A stretch of DNA of 64,000 nucleotides, taken from Thunnus maccoyii. Lineage: Eukaryota > Chordata > Actinopteri > Scombriformes > Scombridae. The stretch covers positions 10,790,490 to 10,854,489 of the forward strand of contig NC_056534.1 of the NCBI RefSeq assembly GCF_910596095.1, in the 5' to 3' direction. Below the pieces are notes generated by a model, which did no database searches, had not been told where the DNA came from, and saw only the letters and a list, made by a program, of their open reading frames with translations. Numbering within the stretch: the first letter of the stretch is position 1; every line of letters starts with the position of its first letter. Both the position numbers and the translations under genes were made by a program. This document shows, piece by piece, positions 56,001 through 64,000 of the stretch.

Positions 56001-59000
56001 TACATTTACAATCTTTTTAGCATCAAATTCCCAATTTGTGTTTCCTCAGACAGTGTTTCCCTGTTGAGCTGCAGTGGAAGTATAGTAACAAAAAGAGGAA
56101 CTTTGGCACTAAAAAGACTGTAACATTGAAAGATTAACCTCATGATTTGACTGATTTGGACAACTGAGCTTCATATTAGCTTCAAATAAACTTTTAAATA
56201 CATTTTTTGCACAGAAGAAGGCTTGAGGATTGTGGCCCCAATCACTTAGATTGTAAGTGCATTATGAAGGGATCTTCTAATGATCAGTATGAACAGGAGG
56301 AATCATCATGGCAAGAAAAACCTATTTCAATGTTCATTTGGACTCCAGACTGTTGTGAACCCGCCCTTTCACCCTACAACCAAAGTCTTAACCCTCAAAC
56401 AACCCTTTGAAAGTCGGTCCCAAAGTGACGGTTGGCAAAAATACTCTCACTCCCAAGGTATAAAACTAAAAATGGTCCTCACAAAGACAGACACCCACAT
56501 CCACAAACACACAAAGTGAAAGTAAAAGCACTGCTGCACCCACAACTGAGAACATTACAGTAAACCTGACAGGAGAAGAAACTCTGATGAAAACAGGAAG
56601 AAAACATGAAAGACTAAAAGCTTCAGAAGAGAAACTGGGCAACACATCAGACAAACTAACAATGTTTTGTCATAATGTGGATGGAGTTTGTCCTTCAACC
56701 CGTGTTGGTGAGCATCCTTCCCACTGACACATCCTTCAGTAAGACTCTGATCCCTCCAGCTCCCGGCTGCTGAGGCTTTGTGATTGACCCTGTGGAGGTG
56801 GTGCGAGCTCAAACATAACAGAGCGACCCAGATCAGAGTATGAAACACTGAGAAGTGAGTCTGCATTTTTTTCCTGAGGGAACTCTCAATGGAGGAGTGA
56901 TTCTAATGCACAGTTTAATCTGACCAGTAAGCTATTATGAGGCCTCCTATAGCTGATATATGGCTGTATTAAGTGTTGAGAATTTAACTTATGCAGGCTT
57001 GTCTAAAAATAATTATGTTATAATGCAGCCTTAATAACTTCTAGCAGTGACTCTGCTTCCACTTAGATGACACTGTAGATTTACCAGTTTAGCTTTACAT
57101 AAATTATAATTTTAGGCTATTAAAATAGCTAGCACTAGCTAAATTACTTATTGTTTATGAGCTTTATAATTACAAGCTTAACAAGTAAATTTTGTTTAAT
57201 TATAATTTCAGCATCAACCTAAAGCCATATTCAAAATCCCATGAAAATTATAGTTGGAGATAATTTCTTCCTGAGATGCTTCAGGGCACTGTTCACCCTG
57301 AATCATCCTGTTGAAGGAACAAGGTTGACCTTGTTTTCCTCCGCGTACACCCCTTAGAGGTGGCAGTCGTGTTGTAGGAACAAGACTGCTTGAGGCAGTG
57401 TTGGCACAGTACAAGTGCATGTCTCAACTTTTCAGATCATTAAAGGTGAAGTACATTACAATAAATCAGTAGAAAGTACATGTAGTGTGCCTGCTGAGGG
57501 AGGGAATTTCACACTCAGGTGCAAAACTCCCCCCAAAAACCCCCAACAAACCATTGTTTAATCTCCAAGTTGCCACACAGCTGAATAAATCTTCCCACTG
57601 GGGCCATCCTATTAAGCATTACATTAGCGCCTGAACGTCAGAGCCACAGACCTGTGCCGCAGGCCTTGTACTTGGTGCTGTGTCCGTGCAGCAGCAGTGT
57701 GAAGACCAGGACCAGAATGAGGATGAGTCCCACCAGAGCCATGACCAGCAGGAACCACCACTCCTCATAGAACGGACGCTCAGACAGTGCTGCAGACAGA
57801 GAGAGGAGCGAACAGGAGAGGGAGGAAGGGACACATATCAGGGAGATATTATCAACATGTTTTTGTCAAGTCCACTATGACTGCAACTAACGATTATTTT
57901 CATTATCGATTAATCTGCTGATTACTTTCTCAATAAACGCTTTGTCTATAAAATGTCAGAAAATAGAGAAATGTTCCTTATAACTCCTTAGAGCCCATGA
58001 TGATGTCTTCAAATCTCTTATTTTGTCTGATCAACAGTCAAAAAATCAAAAGATTTTCAGTTTATCATCATGTATGTCACAAAAACCTTCAAGTCCTCAC
58101 ATCTGAGAAGCTGCAACCAGCAAATGTTTGGCGTTTTTGTTTGATAAATGACTAAAATGATTATCTAAATTCCACCATGATCATATAGTTTGTCCCACAG
58201 GACCAAAGACACTCCTCGCAATTTGTGGATGATATTTTTTGAGGACTGACTCTAACTGAGACCCTGTTGTGCTATTGTCATTAATGTCACCCAGCTGATT
58301 TTTCAAATAGACTGAAACAAACACCTCAGATCATTTGAAATGTTTCTTCCCTCAGGTGAGTTTATTGGGTGAAAGAGAGGAAGCTGAATAAATGTCTGGG
58401 TTAGATTTTTCATAAATGATTAGATTTATTTGGTGACATTCTGTCGGTAGGAAACAACAATGCAGATATGCTTTCCGTATTGCCTTGTTTTTGGACAATG
58501 ACAGTTGTAGCTGCGTAATTCCACCTCTAGATGGCAGCAGACACAAAAGCACATGACAGCGATCACAGTAACTTTCCACTTCACATCCAACCAACAAGAA
58601 ATCCAGTCAAACCCCAGTTAGACGAGCTGGATCACCCTGGGTATGTTCATTAGCCTGATCGTTACCGGTGTGTGTGTGTGTGTGTGTGTTTGTGTGCATC
58701 TTTACCAGCGAGAGCAGCAGAGGGTGTACTCGGCTGTCCGTAACCATAGCGATTAACAGCAATGACTCTGAACTCGTAGCTGATCCCTGACCTCAGACGC
58801 TCCAGCGGCACTGAAACAGACCTGCTGCTGGGAGGAAGCAGTCTGATGAAGGAATCCCACACGCCTTCATCTGCAGAGAGAGAGGGTTGAGTCAGAGTTT
58901 GATGGACGGGCAGACAAAGACAAGACAGAGGGTGATCCATTTGAGAATTATTCCCTTTCATAATTCTTATTAAAGAAAATCATAAATTGTCAAATTAAAT

Positions 59001-60626
59001 TCAAGATGATGATAATGTGCAGACAATAACTGTTAGACAATAAAATGGATCAGTAGGAGAATTCTACGCTCTCAGCCTGCAGAGTGTTTAAACAGCTTGG
59101 CGCAGAAATCCACTTACTGTTTAACACCTCTGATAATCTTTATTAGAAAATTGCAGCTGACTTGATTTGCACAGCGGGTCTTGATGACACTGGAGAAAGC
59201 TGCACTCAGTACAGTTTAGCGCAGGCTAGTCCTTAACCTCCCTCTTGATTGATGAAAAGAATTAGTGCACGTGATGACGAGGTGCATGTCAAGTTAAGAT
59301 TTGGCTAACCTGTGTTTCTGTTGGAGCTTACCTGAGGGACGAGCCTCAATAACATATCCAGTCACAGGTGCTGCACCGATATCTCCGTCTGACCAGTGGA
59401 TAGTGAGGGCAGAGGACGTCTTGGTGATGGACATCTCTATAGGTGACCCAGGGGTGCCTGTAGAGACACACACATACTTCACGTTATCACTTAAAAGGAC
59501 ATTGTATTTACTTATATTAATTCCCTTAAACGTATCCTTGCCTTAACCATAACCACTAAGTTAGTTTAGTTTATTAGCTTAAATACAACAATACAAACAT
59601 ACAATAACTTAACATGTTCTGTCAGCACATAAATAAAATTACAAGAGCATCATGTTCCAACAAGACTTCCTAGTCTGTGCCTTTAAATCATTAACTAAGA
59701 TTATTTGAGTTGAATGCTGGATGACATGAGTTTGAGGACATAATAGAACATGTTTTTCATTCTGTATGCCTGCACCATACGAACACAAGAGTAAGACCTG
59801 AATATGCCTACAGTACATGCCTAGCCCCACTCTTGCCTGAACCTGAAAATAATTCTAGTTTACCTTGTGAGCACCAGGTTTTTGTCCCTAAATGGGAGTT
59901 GACAGACACACACACAGAGGTACGGCCCTGCTTACCTTGCACAGGCTGAGCAGTGATATTTGCTTGTATGGGTGGTCCATAGCTGACTGTGAGAGCCTGA
60001 ACGCCGAACATGTAGGTTGCTCCTTTGATCAGGTCTCGAACCTTCAGCCATCGCTGCCAGCTGCCCTTCACATCCACTGTGACCATTTTACTCACTCCTG
60101 CTCTCACAAAGATAACCCATACAAATGTCAGTGTGAGTCTTGACATGTATTTCTCTGTGTATGGGTATACAACCATGTTCATGCCTACCTTGTATAGGAG
60201 CAGTGGGCTGGTAGATGACCCTGTAGCCCTCCAGCTGTCCATTAGGAGTCAGTGGAACTCCCCAGGACACGTTGACACTTCCTCCTGTCACCTCTGAGAA
60301 GGACAGAAAGCTCGGCTGGCTTGGAGCTGCAGACACATACAGGATGACAGAAGAAATAAAAGTAAGAGGAAATAAAAAAAGACTCTAATACGATGCTTGT
60401 TAACTGTCTTTAGAGAACTGAACTGTCACCACTTCCTACCAGACTGCAGGGTCCGGGCCCCGCGGGGATCGCTGGCTGGGCCGTCTCCAGCCGTGTTGAA
60501 GGCAGTTAGGGTGACCAGGTATGGTGTGTAGCTGGTCAGGTTGGTAAGGTGCACACGGGTGTCTGGGACAAAAATCACCTTCACCTTCTCACTCTGGTTC
60601 TGTTTGTCCCTCTCCCAGTAGTGGAT
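53036..60626 (-). CDS. sdk1: sidekick cell adhesion molecule 1, 3' part (9 exons, last 491 aa)
   Basis: Sidekicks are single-pass immunoglobulin/fibronectin adhesion proteins that mediate homophilic, layer-specific synaptic contacts. Exons (minus strand) are 60626-60440, 60326-60189, 60100-59936, 59457-59332, 58870-58706, 57789-57652, 55204-55084, 54987-54858 and 53341-53036, all in compatible phases (1476 nt). They encode half of one FN3 repeat (ending ARTLQS), two full FN3 repeats each split over two exons at phase 1, a juxtamembrane FYEEWWF and a transmembrane helix. A cytoplasmic tail carries [28 protein letters not shown] and [18 protein letters not shown]. The C-terminus GFSSFV is the known PDZ-binding end of sidekicks. 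The 5' part lies beyond 64000. SDK1 rather than SDK2 is favoured by the foxk1 linkage. Confidence 0.93.
54005..54170. repeat. SINE-like repeat in the sdk1 3' intron
   Basis: TGACATGAAACAAAGGTCCG followed by GGACTTGAACCTGGTGATG resembles a fish repeat with tRNA-like T-arm sequence. It is diverged and non-coding. Confidence 0.4.
55830..56360. mobile_element. miniature inverted-repeat element, family B copy 2
   Basis: It is collinear with 34660-35165: TATGAGGCTTCAGT, CAGTGTTTCCCTGTT, TTTTAAATACATTTTT and AAGTGCATTATGAAGGGATC occur in the same order. The ends are again inverted. It lies in the sdk1 intron between the transmembrane and tail exons. Confidence 0.7.
57877..58185 (-). mobile_element. 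dispersed element (TTAGTTGYAGCCCTA family), copy 4, reversed
   Basis: It begins GACTGCAACTAACGATTATT, the inverse of the right end of the other copies, and has the TAATCTGCTGATTACTTTCTC block. It lies in an sdk1 intron. Confidence 0.6.
58667..58690. repeat. (TG)n microsatellite beside an sdk1 donor site
   Basis: The TG run ends about 16 bp from the donor after the exon at 58706-58870. Confidence 0.85.
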
Positions 60627-63600
60627 CTGCAACATGAGAAAGACTGTCAACAACACCGGCTCTGTTTTTCATGAATCTCCTAACATATTATGCCGCTCCT
60701 GTCTTCTCCTCTTCCTCAATTCATTTCTGCCAACTATTGTATATATATTATTTACTTTTTGTCTGTTCCCCTCATTGATCCATATAAAATCTAAGAGCTC
60801 ATGTACGGTTTTACTATGAGGAAAAAAGTGGTTATAGACAGATTTGTTTGGGTGTTGACAGGACAATAGACATGAAGACTACTTTAGACGACCTGATACC
60901 AACTGAAGACAATGTATGTATATTCACAATACATTTGATCATGTGTTCAGTGACATGAAACGGCACTTACAAGCATGATGTTGCGTTCATGTCACGAGTT
61001 ACGTAATTAACTTAGATGTTAGCGTTCACATCGACATCCAAGTCTTTAATTACTAAACTTGGATACTTGGATTTTCCTGATAAATCTGACATGGCCCTCA
61101 GCAACAAGGAAGTGCCTGAAATCTAAACAAATGGATTCCTCACATCAGGAAAGTCTGTCTTTCAGGGTAATCAGACCTCCTTTGATGGATATAGTGCTAT
61201 TGTCAGTGCACAGTATTTTTAACTCTCACATGACCAACTTTCCAATCATACAACATGAGTTTTCCTCATTTGGACCAATCCAGTCAAAAGTTAAATATGA
61301 GTTCCTTGTGTGTAGCATTTTTAGAAACCTCGTGTGGCCCTACATGTCACTTCCAGTCCATTTCTTTGTAGACTGCACATGCTCAAGGGGTAATGACCCA
61401 ATAATCATTGACATGACCATTAACTTTGATGACATTGGCCAGTAATGAAGACACACAGGCTACTTTGGTCAATCCCTGTAAGCTAAAATAGAACAAAGGT
61501 CACTTGATTATTGTACCCCTTATGAGGAGATCAATATTAATATTAAGACTTTGTAGCTTATAGCGTGTGAATGTCACAACTTAATAACGCAAAAATTTTG
61601 TTCTTCAATCTAAAACAAATTTAAAGCTATGAGAATGTAGAACTAAAGTTCAGTGTGTTTGTCATTTTTGGGCCCGTAGACAGATCAATGTATCACTCTT
61701 GGATAAGTTAAATATATCGGAGCTGATGTGAGGAGTGAGTTACTTCATAAACTTTGAAAAAAAACAAGAATTTCTAAAAATGCCTGAACTGGTGACTTCT
61801 ACATTGTAGTGTAGGACGTACACTTCTAATGAAACAGACTGTGTATAATGAGTGAAACCAATATATTTAATATTTTACTATATACAGTAACAAAATCTGT
61901 GAAATGCATTAAAACAGCTTGCCTCATGTCCATAATGGTACTGGACAGGTGCATATCCACTACAACAGTCTTTACACCTACAGCTGCTTGCACTAAATCT
62001 GTACTTTTACAAATCGCTGCATATTTTTCAGCTGAATATAGAGGAAATACACTAATCTATTAATGTCTTAAACGACACCTGAGAGCCCGGCAAAACGGCT
62101 GACATGGAATTGCCTTGACTTTCCCCAGGCATACAGTCATATCTGATGCACACTAACCACAAGGTTATAGAGGTGGTTGAGCCTCATGCATTAGAAATGA
62201 ATCAAAAAAGTAGTTTGTATACACAAGGGCCTTCAGAGAGAGAGAGAAAATAGCCATGGCAGCTTATATAGTACTGTTTCTCATACTGGTTGGTGCAAGT
62301 GCAAATTCACTGAAAAACAAATACATACAAATACAACTCGGATCATGAAACCATGGCCTTTATAAGCACAGGCACACTGGACATTTTATCTACGGGTAGT
62401 TTTGACAGCGTGCCGGTCGATTTGTGGAACATCACGATGGATACAAAGTGAGAAACTGACAGATATTGATATATGATTGATATGATTTCTTTGACCTCAG
62501 TGTACTGTCAGTCAATACCAACATGCAGCACTATAATGTGGTATTCTTGCTATTACTGTCTGTATGATATGTATGTATCATAAATATAAGTTCAGAGTGC
62601 TCCAAAGGGAGGGATTTCAATGATACCTGGCATCTGACATTTAGCAGACATGCTTTAAGGGCAAATGGTTCGATTATTCTGATCTGTGGAAGGAATTGAT
62701 AGCAAAGGTGTTATTATGTTAATGTGTTATTGATCATTCTTGTAAATAGAACTCAATGTTAGGTTTTTTGTTAGAATAAGTTATGTTTCTTTCTGCAACA
62801 CAAAGGTCTATGTGCAGTTTGGGATATAAAGTAAAAAGTAACAGCCAAGAGCTACTTTTGTAAAAGGGTCCATTTTGTTATTCTTAACACACTACAAACC
62901 ATTATAAGCTATATTTACAACTTCCAAACTTGGAGGTAGCCGCTCTGGAGTAGCACTTGAGGGCAGCATTTTACCATCTGTGTCATTCCACAAGCTCTTA
63001 CATTAATGAGATAGAGAATAACTCATCCATATGCTCAACTTAAAATAAAAGTGTATTACTTTCTGCATAAAAGTTTTAAATATTTTATTTTAAAAAATAG
63101 GCAATATCTCTTATGATACTTTGTTCTAATGGCTACAGAAAAAAAGTCCCGGCCGTTTTGTAATCAACTCCACTGGTTTTTAGAGGATCTTTTTGGAGTG
63201 TGATACCAACAGGATTATTCTAACAAAACAATTTAAAGTTATCATGGTTGGATGTGATTGTGATATGATTTGATAAGATCATGAACCTTAAATGGATTTT
63301 CTAAACATCTCTTTGGTTAAAGAATTGATTTAGGATCTTAAGCCTTGATGAAAAACAGCGTCTGGATGTTTGTTTTGCACAGGAGGAGGAACATTTTTAT
63401 CACATCCTGGTTTCTGTTTGTTTCTGTAGCACTTCTACTAGCAGTGACTGACCCATTTTGGTAGGAATAGCAAGATGGATGTTGCTAGTGTCTTTAAGTT
63501 GATTACCAGTTGCATTACCTGTTACCCCTTAACCATCATGTTCAGTGTGTTTAACAAGCCCACAAGGGCATTTCAGTACAACTAAACTGTCGAAAAATAC

Positions 63601-64000
63601 ACTTACAATGAAGTTTACCTTCAGTCCTACCTGCTGTCTGTGCTTCTCATCTAACAGAGTAGGAGTGTTAACCGGAGTCAGAACCTATAAATTCATTAAA
63701 CATTCTTTCTTTGCTCTATTTCTCTCGTCTTAATCTCCTTAACCCCCTCTGCCTCACATTCCCCTCCCCATGTCCATCCGTCTCTGGTAGTTTAAACGTA
63801 TTCCCTTGATCCTCTCTTCTAATCAGGATTCTACAGGGATCACTTGCTCATCTCATTCCTTCACTCTGCAAATATTACATTCCCTTCTTTCTTCTCCATT
63901 CCCTCTTCTACTCCTGCAGAAATCAATGTGTCTAAAGCAGGACAGATAACCTTGTGTTTGAAGTACTAAGAGCGAGGGGGTGGGACAGGGGAGTTGACGG
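60627..64000. other. sdk1 intron (upstream exons outside the window)
   Basis: No further fibronectin-type exon was found on the minus strand and no other gene is apparent. No recognisable repeat family was identified by eye. Confidence 0.45.

Overview
The window is vertebrate nuclear DNA from a ray-finned fish, most likely a spiny-rayed (percomorph-type) teleost. Genes have many short exons with GT/AG introns. The proteins are vertebrate FOXK1, CYP3, GPANK1 and SDK1. Introns and spacers are AT-rich and full of short non-autonomous DNA elements typical of teleosts. The species call is inference.

Layout from left to right. Positions 1-3687 are probably 3'UTR and flank of foxk1. foxk1 occupies 3688-14277 (minus, 9 coding exons, 686 aa, FHA plus forkhead domains), with a GC-rich start region up to about 14510. 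A repeat-rich spacer leads to two complete cytochrome P450 family 3 genes in divergent orientation: a cyp3a gene at 18000-25051 (minus, 13 exons, 504 aa) and a second, more diverged CYP3 gene at 25686-33827 (plus, 14 exons, 500 aa). Their start codons are only 634 bp apart. gpank1 lies at 36645-39153 (minus, 4 coding exons, 370 aa). At 43408-46521 (minus) is a single-exon gene coding a 1037-aa protein with a retrotransposon Gag-like N-terminal domain, an AT-hook-like motif, acidic linkers and 22 C2H2 zinc fingers. The 3' part of sdk1 (sidekick, minus) fills 53036-60626. It encodes the last fibronectin type III repeats, the transmembrane helix and the PDZ-binding tail, and continues beyond the right edge.

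foxk1 and sdk1 flank the CYP3 genes. As far as I recall, this matches a CYP3 locus described in vertebrates, so the order is probably ancestral. The genes do not form a pathway. The CYP3 pair are ER-membrane monooxygenases that probably share a promoter. FOXK1 and the zinc-finger protein are nuclear DNA-binding proteins. GPANK1 has G-patch and ankyrin domains. SDK1 is a synaptic adhesion molecule.

The most interesting points are: (1) the intact Gag-domain/22-zinc-finger gene, which looks like a domesticated retroelement capsid sequence, analogous to but apparently distinct from SCAN zinc-finger genes; (2) an extra intron inside the otherwise 227-nt CYP3 exon 11 of the plus-strand gene, largely made of a degraded repeat and bounded by the same five bases on both sides; (3) a Penelope-like fragment with a hammerhead-ribozyme-like core in a cyp3a intron; (4) a long inverted repeat in another cyp3a intron. 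All exon boundaries were worked out by hand from splice signals, phase and family resemblance, with no alignment or transcript data.
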